The notes below the pieces were generated by a model. It saw only the letters and a program-made list of their open reading frames with translations. It did not search any database and was not told the DNA's origin. 64,000 nucleotides of DNA, taken from positions 3,811,001 to 3,875,000 of the forward strand of contig NZ_CP132336.1 of NCBI RefSeq assembly GCF_030758315.1, given 5' to 3'. The stretch is from Pararhizobium sp. IMCC3301. GTDB taxonomy: Bacteria > Pseudomonadota > Alphaproteobacteria > Rhizobiales > GCA-2746425. Shown piece after piece: positions 36,173 through 45,087 of the stretch. The translations under genes were made by a program, and so were the position numbers. Within the stretch, counting starts at the first letter, position 1. Each line of letters begins with the position of its first letter.

Positions 36173-37219
36173 ATGAAGACTTACATGAAGAATGTTGGCG
36201 CTGCCGTTGCGTTTTGCATTGCTGCATCGGGGTCGGGACTTGCCCAGGGTGCTGACCCGGCTCCGACCGTCGCTACCATCGTTGAGCGCGGCAAACTGCT
36301 CTGCCCGAGCCATAACGGGTCTTATCGCGGTTTTGCGGAAGTTGATGACAAGGGCGTGTGGCGTGGCCTCGACATCGATCTGTGTCATGCCATGGCTGCT
36401 CAGATTCTTGGCGACAAAGACGCGGTCGAGTTCATTCCCCTCAGCTGGGCACAGCGTTTTCCGGCGCTTCAGTCTGGGGACATTGATGTTATTATCAAGC
36501 TGACGGAATGGACAATGTCGCGTGACTTGGAGTTGAACTTGCAGTACTCGCGGCCATATTTCCTGGGCGGGACGCAGTTTGCGGCAAAGCGCAACCTTGG
36601 CATCACGTCTGCAAAGGAGCTTGAAGGCGCAACTATCTGCGGCGAAGCAGGCACATCGACGGTCCGTCATGCGGCCAACTATCTTGAGGGTCTGGGTCTG
36701 AAATACAACCTGGTCCAGTATGAAAAGCAGGAAGAAGCACAGGCCGCATTTGACGCCAACCGCTGCGATGCCTTCATCGGCTGGGGGCCAAATCTGGCTG
36801 TATTTCTGACAGATGCCGAAGGCGGCCTCGACGCGAATATGATCCTGCCTGAACTGGTTAATATGGGGCCTCAGTCCATTGCGCTGCGTCAGGGTGAAGA
36901 CCGGATGGTCGACACCGCCAACTGGATGCTGACCGTTTTGCTTGCGGCTGAGTATTACGGCGTGTCGTCTGAAAATGTTGATGACATGCGCGCTGATCCG
37001 CCCAATCCGCAGATTGCGCGTATGCTGGGCGTTGACCCGGGCCTTGGCGATCGTTTGGGCCTGTCCAATGACTGGGGCTACAACATGATCAAGCAAGTCG
37101 GCAATTACGCTGAAATCTATGATCGGAATTTGGGCGAAAACTCTCCCTACAAACTTCCCCGAGGGATCAACAACCTATGGAACAACGGCGGCGTTTTGTT
37201 CCCATTCACGATCGACTGA
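36173..37219 (+). CDS. aapJ: General L-amino acid ABC transporter binding protein (AapJ family)
   Basis: AGGAG lies about ten bases before ATG 36173. The 348-residue protein has a signal peptide (VGAAVAFCIAASGSGLAQGA) and the SBP_bac_3 fold: VERGKLLCPSHNGSYRGFAE, GLDIDLCHAMAAQILGDKDA and LEGATICGEAGTSTVRHAAN. Length and sequence pattern fit AapJ of the HAAT family, which binds many L-amino acids. A strong hairpin follows, then aapQ. Confidence 0.9.
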   Translation: MKTYMKNVGAAVAFCIAASGSGLAQGADPAPTVATIVERGKLLCPSHNGSYRGFAEVDDKGVWRGLDIDLCHAMAAQILGDKDAVEFIPLSWAQRFPALQSGDIDVIIKLTEWTMSRDLELNLQYSRPYFLGGTQFAAKRNLGITSAKELEGATICGEAGTSTVRHAANYLEGLGLKYNLVQYEKQEEAQAAFDANRCDAFIGWGPNLAVFLTDAEGGLDANMILPELVNMGPQSIALRQGEDRMVDTANWMLTVLLAAEYYGVSSENVDDMRADPPNPQIARMLGVDPGLGDRLGLSNDWGYNMIKQVGNYAEIYDRNLGENSPYKLPRGINNLWNNGGVLFPFTID

Positions 37220-37229
37220 CGCACCAGGA

Positions 37230-37251
37230 CCGGAGGCAAAAGCGCCTCCGG
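37230..37251 (+). terminator. Hairpin between aapJ and aapQ (attenuator-like)
   Basis: CCGGAGGC and GCCTCCGG form an 8-bp perfect stem with loop AAAAGC, 10 bp after the aapJ stop. No U-tract follows, so it is more likely an RNA-stabilising or attenuating element that raises binding-protein expression over the permeases than a full terminator. Confidence 0.6.
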
Positions 37252-37276
37252 ATCCTACGTTTGATAGGGGCTTCCC

Positions 37277-38422
37277 TTGACTAGATACATGAAGAAAAGG
37301 TTGCTTCAGACAGCCTTTGTATCCGTGCTGATTCTGATCTTTGGTGGCTTCATCCTGACTGCGCATAACAGTTTGAGCGAGCAGGGCATCACTTCGGGCT
37401 TCGGGTTTCTGGAACGAGGAACCGGGTGGGACATGGGCTTTGCCTTTCTGCCGACCTCAATAAGTGATCCGTACTGGTATACGCTGCTTATGGGATTTTT
37501 GAACACAGTCATCGTGGGCTATGTCGCGATGGCATTCGCAACCTTCATCGGCGTCGGATTGGCAGGAATGAGGATCTCCAGCAATCCTGTGCTGAACATG
37601 ACTGCTCTCATCTATGTGGATCTGATCCGCAATATTCCCCCGATCCTTCAGGTTCTTGCTTGGTATGGTCTCTTCTCTACATTCCCAGCGCCCCGGCAAG
37701 CGTTTCAGTTTGGAGAGAGCGTGTTCATATCCGCTCGCGGTGTTTATATGCCCGCGCTAAATATTTCGGGCTATGCGACGGTCGCCATTGCCGTCATCAT
37801 CATGGTGGCCATCGGCCTCACTCTCTGGGTAGGCTTTGGCAAGCGTTTCACATTTGTCAGTGTGCTCCGCAAAACGGCGTTTGCTGGTCAGATCGTTGCC
37901 GGCGCAGCTGCGCTTATCGCTCTGCACTGCATCGCGTTCCGCATCCCCGACACCGGGCTTTTGTCTTTTCCGGAGCTCAAAGGTTTCAACTTCCGCGGTG
38001 GCATGAGCCTCACGCCGGAGCTGTTGACAATCCTTGTTGCGACGATGATCTACGGCTCCGCCTATGTCGCCGAGATCGTGCGCGGCGGCATCCTGTCGGT
38101 CGATCCCGGTAAAGTCGAAGCTGGTCGCGCATTGGGGATGAGCAGCTGGATGATCTTTTCACGAATCCAGCTGCCCATCACCGTTCAAAACATTCTACCC
38201 ATGATGACCAATCTTTACGTCTGGCTGATCAAAGCTACGACGCTTGGTATTGCGGTTGGGTTTTCAGACATGTTTGCGGTGTCTGTCTCATCGATCAATC
38301 AGTCAGGTCAGACGATTGAGTTTATTCTTATTCTGGCAGCATCCTTCTGGATCCTGAACAACGGGCTTGTGTGGATATTGAATGGTTTCGGTGCACGCAT
38401 ACACCGCAAACAGGCAAGGTAG
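37277..38422 (+). CDS. aapQ: General L-amino acid ABC transporter permease (AapQ family)
   Basis: TTG 37277 follows an AGGGG site; ATG 37289 is an alternative. The roughly 381-residue membrane protein has the HisM-type permease domain with YTLLMGFLNTVIVGYVAMAF, LIYVDLIRNIPPILQVLAWY and the EAA loop in GGILSVDPGKVEAGRALGMS. The large central insertion between helices is characteristic of AapQ. It forms the channel with AapM. Confidence 0.88.
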   Translation: MTRYMKKRLLQTAFVSVLILIFGGFILTAHNSLSEQGITSGFGFLERGTGWDMGFAFLPTSISDPYWYTLLMGFLNTVIVGYVAMAFATFIGVGLAGMRISSNPVLNMTALIYVDLIRNIPPILQVLAWYGLFSTFPAPRQAFQFGESVFISARGVYMPALNISGYATVAIAVIIMVAIGLTLWVGFGKRFTFVSVLRKTAFAGQIVAGAAALIALHCIAFRIPDTGLLSFPELKGFNFRGGMSLTPELLTILVATMIYGSAYVAEIVRGGILSVDPGKVEAGRALGMSSWMIFSRIQLPITVQNILPMMTNLYVWLIKATTLGIAVGFSDMFAVSVSSINQSGQTIEFILILAASFWILNNGLVWILNGFGARIHRKQAR

Positions 38423-38426
38423 GTTC

Positions 38427-39524
38427 ATGACAGAGGTTGCCCAAACTCTTTGGAATAACCCGCCAAATGAAGACGGGCTTTTTGCGCGGATCGTTTCCTA
38501 CAGCCGCAAGCATCCCGTCTTGACCATTCTTTCGGTGCTGCTGATCCTGGTCGTACTGCGCACACTCTACGGAATTTTCGACTGGGCGGTATTGCGCGGC
38601 GTCATCAACTCACCTGACTCTCAGCTTTGCCGTGTCGAAGGGGCAGGGGCGTGCTGGGCCGTCATCCAAGAGCGCTGGCGCATCATCATCTACGGACTTT
38701 ACCCCTACGATCAACAGTGGCGTTCGTCCGTCGCCTGTTTGATCATCCTGGTGACAGGGGTATTGTCCTGCATGCCCGTGTTCTGGCGGTTTTCGCGCAT
38801 AGCGCCACTTTGGATCTTGGGCTTTGGCGGGTTTACCATATTGATGAGCGGAGGTATTTTCGGCCTTCAGTCTATCCCGGTCCGCCAGTGGGGCGGGTTG
38901 TCCCTGACGTTTTTCGTGTTCTCCTGCGTGACGATCCTGACAATGCCCACCTCGATTCTGCTGGTACTTTTACGCCAATCGAGCCTGCCTTTGGTTTCGC
39001 ACTCGGTTCAGGTGATCATCGACTTTGTTCGCTCGCTTCCGCTGCTGGTCGTGCTGTTCGTTGCGGCGGTTGTATTGCCTTTTGGCTTGCCGGACTTCCT
39101 GATCGGCGAGAAACTGTTTCGGGTGATCGCAGGCTTCACGCTCTATGTAAGCTGCTATCAGGCGGAGATTCTGCGCGGCGGTATTCTAAGCCTCCCATCT
39201 GGTCAGGACGAAGCGGCGAAAGCCCTGGGTCTGGGATACTGGCACCGGGTCAGCCGGATCATTCTCCCGCAGGCGTTCAAAGTGACCTTACCCTCAACCA
39301 TCAATCAAATCGTCATCATCTTCCTTGAAACACCACTTATCGTCATCATTGGATTTTTCGAAGTCCTGGCTTCGGGAAGTGCCGCCTTTGGCACGGCCGA
39401 ATGGGGAATCGCTTCCAAGGAAGTCTATATTTTCATCGGCGTCATCTTCTTCGTTTTCTCACTCAGCCTGTCCCGATATGGCGCGTATCTCGAAACGCGC
39501 CTCAGCAAACGCGATCGGACGTAA
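38427..39524 (+). CDS. aapM: General L-amino acid ABC transporter permease (AapM family)
   Basis: ATG 38427 is 4 bp after aapQ. The 365-residue polytopic protein has [20 protein letters not shown] and the EAA motif [20 protein letters not shown]. Its long N-terminal hydrophobic part ([18 protein letters not shown]) is usual for AapM. It partners AapQ in the inner membrane. Confidence 0.88.
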   Translation: MTEVAQTLWNNPPNEDGLFARIVSYSRKHPVLTILSVLLILVVLRTLYGIFDWAVLRGVINSPDSQLCRVEGAGACWAVIQERWRIIIYGLYPYDQQWRSSVACLIILVTGVLSCMPVFWRFSRIAPLWILGFGGFTILMSGGIFGLQSIPVRQWGGLSLTFFVFSCVTILTMPTSILLVLLRQSSLPLVSHSVQVIIDFVRSLPLLVVLFVAAVVLPFGLPDFLIGEKLFRVIAGFTLYVSCYQAEILRGGILSLPSGQDEAAKALGLGYWHRVSRIILPQAFKVTLPSTINQIVIIFLETPLIVIIGFFEVLASGSAAFGTAEWGIASKEVYIFIGVIFFVFSLSLSRYGAYLETRLSKRDRT

Positions 39525-39528
39525 AAAC

Positions 39529-40278
39529 ATGCCAATAGACAGTCAACTCGCGGTTTCCATCGAACACCTTAATAAATACTATGGCTGCTATCATGCGCTG
39601 CGTGACATTAACCTCGGTGTTCGTGAAGGGGAGCGGATTGTCATCTGCGGTCCTTCGGGATCAGGTAAATCGTCGCTTATCCGATGCGTCAACCAGCTGG
39701 AAGAGCATCAGAACGGCAACATTGAAATATTCGGAACACAAATCAATGCGCAATTGCCCAATATTGACGCGATGCGGCGGCTCACAGGTATGGTGTTCCA
39801 GAACTTCAATCTGTTTCCCCACATGACTGTGTTGGAGAATTGCATTTTGTCTCCTGTTCTTGTGAACAAGACAGATCGCGGCACGGCCGAAGAGATTGCC
39901 CGTGAATATCTCGCCAAGGTTCATATCCCCGATCAGGCCAATAAGTATCCCGCGCAGCTGTCTGGCGGGCAGCAACAACGAGCCGCGATTGCGCGTGCGC
40001 TTTGCATGAAACCTCGAATCATGCTCTTCGACGAGCCCACCTCTGCTCTTGACCCTGAGATGATTTCTGAAGTGCTGGATGTGATGGTCGAAGTGGCCAC
40101 CGAAGGGATGACCATGCTTTGTGTAACGCATGAGATGGCCTTTGCCCGAAAAGTTGCGGACCGCGTAATTTTTATGGATGCAGGTGAGATTGTGGAAGAA
40201 AGCGAACCACAGGCCTTTTTTGACGCGCCGCAGACGGATCGCGCGCGCAAATTCCTCGATCAAGTCCTTCAACATTAA
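39529..40278 (+). CDS. aapP: General L-amino acid ABC transporter ATPase (AapP/GlnQ family)
   Basis: ATG 39529 begins [20 protein letters not shown]; the frame's upstream part overlaps aapM. The 249-residue ATPase has Walker [14 protein letters not shown], signature [16 protein letters not shown] and Walker [15 protein letters not shown]. It energises AapQM. Spacing of 4 bp from aapM and 9 bp to the racemase gene supports one transcript. Confidence 0.93.
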   Translation: MPIDSQLAVSIEHLNKYYGCYHALRDINLGVREGERIVICGPSGSGKSSLIRCVNQLEEHQNGNIEIFGTQINAQLPNIDAMRRLTGMVFQNFNLFPHMTVLENCILSPVLVNKTDRGTAEEIAREYLAKVHIPDQANKYPAQLSGGQQQRAAIARALCMKPRIMLFDEPTSALDPEMISEVLDVMVEVATEGMTMLCVTHEMAFARKVADRVIFMDAGEIVEESEPQAFFDAPQTDRARKFLDQVLQH

Positions 40279-40287
40279 GGCTGCGTC

Positions 40288-41310
40288 ATGCGGTGGAAAC
40301 GCACGTTACAATTGGTCGATGTTCATTGCGGCGGCGAAGTCGGTCGTGTTGTGATGTCTGGTGTCCTCGATGTGCCCGGTGCCACCATGGCGACCAAACT
40401 GGATCATATCAACACCGTGGACGACAGTCTGCGGCGCCTGCTGACGCTTGAGCCGCGCAGCGGGCCTGCCGGAGGGGTTGTTCTGCTTGTCCCCTCGACC
40501 AGACCTGATGCGGATGTCGGGTTGATTGTTTTGCTTGCAGACGCGGCCCATGCCATGTCCGGCTCCAACGCAATGTGCGCTACGACTGCATTGTTGGAAA
40601 CGGGCACAATAAAGATGACAGAGCCGGAGACACAGGTCGTCTTTGACACCGCGGCGGGGCTGGTGACAGCCATTGCGAAATGTCGGGATGGCAGGGTCGA
40701 ACAAGTCAGCATCGACATGCCACCATCCTTTGTTGAACGCACAGCCGTTCAACTTGACGTATCGGATCTAGGCAGCATAGCGCTCGACATCTGTTTTGGG
40801 GGCGTTTTCTACGCGATCGTCGACGCAGGGGAAATCGGACTGGATATCGTGCCGGAAAACGCCCGCGCGCTAGCGACCGCTGGCGTAAAAATCCGCAACG
40901 CTTTAGCCGTCGAAATTCCCGTCCAGCATCCGTCGATTCCTGAACTCAATTCTATCTCATATGCGATGTTCATTAAGAAAGCCGAAAACGGGGTCATTAC
41001 GACATGCACCACGTTGCGACCGGGCCGCGCAGACCGCTCTGCCTGTGGGACAGGAAGCGCGGCTCTGATTGCGCGAGAATTTTCGCAAAATCACTTGGCG
41101 ATTGGAGACACTTTGGTGACCAGGTCTATTATTGGTAGTTGCTTTAGTTCGACTATCACCGGGACAGAGCAAATTGGCCCTTTTTCTGCAGTTCGATCTC
41201 GCTTGACGGGACAATGCTGGCTGTTTGGTTTTAGCCAAATTGGGCTTGATCCGACAGACCCTTTTCCGACGGGTTTTACCCTTTCCGATACCTGGGGAGA
41301 GTCCCTATGA
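40288..41310 (+). CDS. Proline racemase family enzyme (racemase/epimerase or 3-hydroxyproline dehydratase)
   Basis: The 340-residue protein starts LQLVDVHCGGEVGRVVMSGV and has TKLDHINTVDDSLRRLL. The two catalytic positions appear as Cys in SGSNAMCATTALLETG and Cys in DRSACGTGSAALIA. Racemases and 4-hydroxyproline epimerases use two Cys, whereas trans-3-hydroxyproline dehydratases carry Thr at the second. The first motif (MCATT) departs from the racemase MCGHGT. With the cyclodeaminase-family reductase and Aap transporter, a role in proline-analogue catabolism is likely, but the exact reaction is open. Confidence 0.82.
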   Translation: MRWKRTLQLVDVHCGGEVGRVVMSGVLDVPGATMATKLDHINTVDDSLRRLLTLEPRSGPAGGVVLLVPSTRPDADVGLIVLLADAAHAMSGSNAMCATTALLETGTIKMTEPETQVVFDTAAGLVTAIAKCRDGRVEQVSIDMPPSFVERTAVQLDVSDLGSIALDICFGGVFYAIVDAGEIGLDIVPENARALATAGVKIRNALAVEIPVQHPSIPELNSISYAMFIKKAENGVITTCTTLRPGRADRSACGTGSAALIAREFSQNHLAIGDTLVTRSIIGSCFSSTITGTEQIGPFSAVRSRLTGQCWLFGFSQIGLDPTDPFPTGFTLSDTWGESL

Positions 41311-41406
41311 GATGTCGAGCACTACTTTAACAGGAATAAAACAAGGCGTCTGGAGCGGAAGCTGATGGTAGATCATTACCACCACATGACGGGACTGAAC
41401 ACCTAG

Positions 41407-42249
41407 GATCAGGACTCATTAAATCCACCATATGACGATTGCTGCGATAGTGATTGCAGCCATGAAAATGTCTGCGCCTCTGTCATAACGGGTTGCTATG
41501 CGCCGCCAGTCTTTGAGCCTGCCGAACATGTTTTCGACCTTATGACGCTGTTTGTATTGGCGTTTGCAGAATGTCGCAGGGTTGTTTCGGCCCTTGCGTG
41601 GTGGGATACATGAAGAAATACCTTTAGCCTTGAGTGCTGCACGATATTCATCGCTGTCATAACCCTTATCAGCGATCATGACTTTGGCATCTGGCAGTTC
41701 AGGGTAGATGATTTTGGCTCCGATGTGATCAGATACCTGGCCTGCTGTGAGTGCCATGATGATCGGTTTCCCCTCACCATTGACTACTGCATGCAGTTTA
41801 GAGTTCAGGCCGCCCTTCGTGCGCCCGATATGACGGGGTACATCCCTTTTTTTAAAAGACCGCAGGCTGTGCGGTGTGCTTTCAGGTGGGTCGCATCAAT
41901 CATCAAGGTTTCAGGTTCTCCGTCTTCAGCCGACAAAGCACTGAAGATACGATCAAAAACACCCAATCGGCTCCACCGAACGAAGCGATTATACAGCGTC
42001 TTATGCGGGCCATATTCGGCAGGTGCATCGCGCCACCGAAGGCCATTTTTGATGACAAAGATAATCCCCGAAATCACTCGCCGATCATCCACACGGGGTG
42101 CGCCATGGGCTAGGGGGAAATATGGGCGCATCCGAGCGAACTGATGATCAGACAACCAAAACAAATCAGACATGACAAACCTCCATCTGTTGCCAGATTG
42201 AATCTGATTTTCTCAAGTATGAAAAGACGTAAATTAACGGGTCCTGAAC
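41407..42249 (-). mobile_element. IS5-family element, IS427 group, complete (843 bp)
   Basis: The ends GATCAGGACTCATTAA (left) and, inverted, GTTCAGGACCCGTTAA (right) form 16-bp imperfect terminal repeats. CTAG lies immediately outside both ends (41403-41406 and 42250-42253), the target duplication expected for IS427-type insertion. The interior is one transposase made by frameshifting. The element appears intact. Confidence 0.88.
41419..42173 (-). CDS. IS427-group transposase, produced by programmed -1 frameshift
   Basis: The first frame (42173-41805) gives MSDLFWLSDHQFARMRPYFP, GIIFVIKNGLRWRDAP and the first catalytic Asp in TLMIDATHLKAHRTA. At AAAAAAA followed by GGG (about 41846-41855) a -1 slip continues as RDVPRHIGRTKGGLNSKLHA and joins the second frame (MALTAGQVSDH, second Asp in VMIADKGYDSDEY, Glu in KVENMFGRLKDWRR). 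The fused product, about 250 residues, has the complete DDE triad. This two-frame design is normal for the IS427 group, so it is not a pseudogene. Confidence 0.87.
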
Positions 42250-42253
42250 CTAG

Positions 42254-43663
42254 CATTACAGTTGCGTTTTTAATTGTATATGTGCGTGTTTTGCAGCGGC
42301 TTGGTGCGCTCGTCGCCATATTGACCACGCGATAATGTGAGCGGGCTCAATGCGTCGTTGGCCGAGCCGAACCGCAATCCGCCGTACTTCCTGAATTGAC
42401 CAGCGGATCAGTGTGGGGCCTGCGTGCGCATTCTTTTTGGGGGCGTTTTCTGGTTCGCCTTATGGCGGATGGCAGCCATCATCGCGAAGGCAAGCATAAC
42501 GAGAGAGACGTGGCGGTTCCAGCCATGCCACGAGCGGGTTTCGTTATGATCAAGCCCGAGTTCATTCTTGGCCGTTTCAAAGCTGTCCTCGATTGCCCAG
42601 CGGTGACCTTCGACGCTGATGAGCCTGTCGATGCCCGTTTCCGCCGGGCACCAGGTCGTGAAGAACGCCAGGTCGCCATTGAAGATATGGCGCCGGATCA
42701 GCAGGCCTCGTGTCCATAAACCTGGGCGGCTCTCGTCGTACTCGGCCGCGTCAAGGTCGGCGAGTTCGAGATACGCCCAGTCGTGCAGCCTCGCCCCCTT
42801 GGTGCCGTGGCCCGCCGAGAGACGTTGCCATGCGGAAGGATCGAGATCCTGCGCGATCTCTGCTGCAGTGCCCGCAACCGCAGGCTTGCCAACCCACGAG
42901 CCGAAGTGATGGTTGGAGTTCACCCCCAGCACATAACCTTTGCCGGCACGACGCAGCGCCTGCTCGATATCGCCGACGCCGTAGACGCTGTCGGCGGCAA
43001 CCCATGCGAACGGTGCATCTGCCGCGATTGCACGCTCGATCATGGTGAGCGCCAGCGCGGGCTTGGTCGCGAAGCCAATCGTCGTTGGAACATGCGCTTT
43101 GGTCAATCGGCTTGGATCACCAGTCCAACTCTTCGGCAGGTACAGCGCCCGGTCGATGAAGGCATGGCCGTGTTGCGAGACGTAAGCGGCAAAGACGCCG
43201 ATCTGGCAATTGGTGATCTTGCCCGCAGAGCCGGTGTATTGACGCCCAACGCCACACGATCCCTTGCCCTGCTTGAGGAAGCCAGTCTCATCGATGACAA
43301 GCACCGCATCCTCGGTACCGAGCGATTCCACGACATAGTCGCGCACGATATCGCGCAATGCGTCGGCCTCCCACCGGCCCCGGCCAAGGATGGCCTGCTG
43401 TCGCCACGGTCCCGGATCACCCGCCGCTTCGGCGCGCATCCAGCCCGTCTTGCGCCGCTCGTCGCCCAGCAACCCGTCCAGAAACAACCCTGCCGATGCT
43501 GCCACGCGCTCCTGCGTGAACAATCCACGCATTCGTGCCTTCACATCGCGCAACGACGACGCCCAAAGCTCCAGCGTCGTCTCAATCGATCCATACGTCA
43601 TCCACGGCCTCCTGACATGGAGACCTATTGATTCAGACTGTCAGACAATATGCAACTGTAATG
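42254..43663 (-). mobile_element. IS701-family element, copy A (1410 bp)
   Basis: Both ends carry the 12-bp inverted repeat CATTACAGTTGC (42254-42265 and complement at 43652-43663). CTAG flanks it on both sides (42250-42253, 43664-43667), matching the YTAR target of IS701. The single gene runs leftward. The element abuts the IS427 copy and IS701 copy B with only the CTAG between. Confidence 0.9.
42408..43601 (-). CDS. IS701-family transposase (copy A)
   Basis: The 397-residue DDE transposase has TTLELWASSLRDVKARMRGL at the start. Catalytic Asp residues lie in AVLVIDETGFLKQGKGS and FAWVAADSVYGVGD, and the Glu in WAIEDSFETAKNELGLDH. It is full length and uninterrupted. By eye it shares roughly four-fifths of residues with copy B but is clearly diverged (for example FTQERVAASAGLF against FSQDRVAASAGAF), so the two copies did not arise by local duplication. 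Confidence 0.92.
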   Translation of the reverse strand: MTYGSIETTLELWASSLRDVKARMRGLFTQERVAASAGLFLDGLLGDERRKTGWMRAEAAGDPGPWRQQAILGRGRWEADALRDIVRDYVVESLGTEDAVLVIDETGFLKQGKGSCGVGRQYTGSAGKITNCQIGVFAAYVSQHGHAFIDRALYLPKSWTGDPSRLTKAHVPTTIGFATKPALALTMIERAIAADAPFAWVAADSVYGVGDIEQALRRAGKGYVLGVNSNHHFGSWVGKPAVAGTAAEIAQDLDPSAWQRLSAGHGTKGARLHDWAYLELADLDAAEYDESRPGLWTRGLLIRRHIFNGDLAFFTTWCPAETGIDRLISVEGHRWAIEDSFETAKNELGLDHNETRSWHGWNRHVSLVMLAFAMMAAIRHKANQKTPPKRMRTQAPH

Positions 43664-43681
43664 CTAGCATTACAGTTGCAT
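43650..43681. repeat. Perfect 32-bp palindrome at the junction of two IS701 elements
   Basis: The inverted ends ATGCAACTGTAATG and CATTACAGTTGCAT meet around CTAG and read the same on both strands. It results from two head-to-head elements sharing one target tetranucleotide. Such a site can extrude a cruciform and is a synapsis-ready pair of transposase ends. Confidence 0.92.
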
Positions 43682-45087
43682 TTATTATCGTCTTCTGAAT
43701 CTCTGGATCTTGATGATTCGGAGGTTGTGAATGACGGGTACATCGATAGAGGCGACGCTTGAGCTTTGGGCGTCTTGCTTGCGGGATGTAAAAGCGCGCA
43801 TGCGTCCGCTTTTCAGTCAGGACCGGGTAGCAGCTTCGGCCGGCGCGTTTCTGGACGGTCTGCTTGGCGATGAGCGGCGCAAGACCGGCTGGATGCGGGC
43901 GGAGGCTGCGGGCGATCCGGGTCCTTGGCGTCAGCAAGCCATTTTGGGCCGCGGCCACTGGGATGCTGACGGTCTGCGCGACATCGTCCGGGATTACGCG
44001 CTTGAGAGCTTGGCCGACGCGGACGCGGTTCTGGTCATTGACGAGACCGGGTTCTTGAAGCAGGGCAAGGCCTCCTGCGGTGTTGGTCGTCAGTACACGG
44101 GATCGGCGGGCAAGATCACCAACTGCCAGATCGGGGACTTTGCCGCCTATGTCTCGCGTCATGGTCATTGCTTCATCGACCGGGCGCTTTATCTGCCGAA
44201 GGCATGGACGGATAATGCGGACCGTATGGCTGCGGCCCATGTGCCCTCGCAGGTTGGCTTTGCGACCAAACCCTCGATCGCCGTGGCAATGATCGAGCGG
44301 GCGCTTGCCGCGGGCGTGCCATTCAGTTGGGCGGCGGCGGACAGTGTTTACGGCGTCGGCGATATCGAAACCGCACTACGGCGTGCCGGCAAAGGCTACG
44401 TGCTCGGGGTGAACGCCAACCATCTCTTCAATTCATGGGCAAAGCCTCAGCCTGTCGGTGGAACCGCAAAGGACATTGCACAGGCCCTCAGTGAGACGGC
44501 ATGGCAACGCCTGTCGGCAGGGAACGGCACAAAAGGCGCACGTTTGCATGACTGGGCCTATCTCGAACTGGCTGACCTTGACGCGGATGAATACGATGAA
44601 CGCCGGTCTGGCTTATGGACACAGGGCCTTTTGATCCGCAGAAACATCGCCGATGGCGATCTGGCCTACTTTTCCACATGGTGTCCGGCGGCAACACCCA
44701 TCGAAACATTGGTGAAGGTGGAGGGTCGTCGCTGGGCGATCGAGGACAGCTTCGAAACCGCCAAGAACGCGCTTGGCCTTGACCACAACGAAACCCGCTC
44801 TTGGCACGGCTGGCACCGTCACGTCTCGCTGGTCATGCTTGCCTTCGCTATGATGGCGACAATCCGCCATTGCGCAAACACCGGGCCGCCCCCTAAAACG
44901 ATCCGCGCCATAAAGGGCAAAATCCGCAACTGATCCGCTGGTCGGTCCAGGAAATCCGGCGGATCGCCATTCGGCTGGCCCAACGACAAATCGAACCGGC
45001 ACACATCATCGTATGGTCACTTTGGAGGCGGGCACATCAGGCCGCTGCACAACAAGCCCATATCAAACAAAAAATGCAACTGTAATG
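43668..45087 (+). mobile_element. IS701-family element, copy B (1420 bp)
   Basis: CATTACAGTTGC at 43668-43679 and its complement at 45076-45087 are the terminal repeats. The left flank is CTAG, the right flank CTAA (45088-45091), so the target duplication is imperfect. The transposase gene runs rightward, away from copy A. The right end touches the last codon of lacI. Confidence 0.9.
43731..44933 (+). CDS. IS701-family transposase (copy B)
   Basis: The 400-residue protein has the same architecture as copy A: ATLELWASCLRDVKARMRPL, Asp in AVLVIDETGFLKQGKAS, Asp in FSWAAADSVYGVGD and Glu in WAIEDSFETAKNALGLDH. The C terminus differs (TGPPPKTIRAIKGKIRN). The frame is intact. About 150 bp of non-coding sequence lies between its stop and the right inverted repeat. 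Confidence 0.92.
   Translation: MTGTSIEATLELWASCLRDVKARMRPLFSQDRVAASAGAFLDGLLGDERRKTGWMRAEAAGDPGPWRQQAILGRGHWDADGLRDIVRDYALESLADADAVLVIDETGFLKQGKASCGVGRQYTGSAGKITNCQIGDFAAYVSRHGHCFIDRALYLPKAWTDNADRMAAAHVPSQVGFATKPSIAVAMIERALAAGVPFSWAAADSVYGVGDIETALRRAGKGYVLGVNANHLFNSWAKPQPVGGTAKDIAQALSETAWQRLSAGNGTKGARLHDWAYLELADLDADEYDERRSGLWTQGLLIRRNIADGDLAYFSTWCPAATPIETLVKVEGRRWAIEDSFETAKNALGLDHNETRSWHGWHRHVSLVMLAFAMMATIRHCANTGPPPKTIRAIKGKIRN

Noticed and set aside
41419-42173. IS427 transposase as a frameshifted pseudogene
   Set aside because: The two frames join through a -1 slip at a seven-A run, the usual arrangement of this group, and both halves and the ends are intact.
42254-45087. The two IS701 copies as a composite transposon
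   Set aside because: They abut with only CTAG between them, so there is no cargo, and they are clearly diverged from each other.
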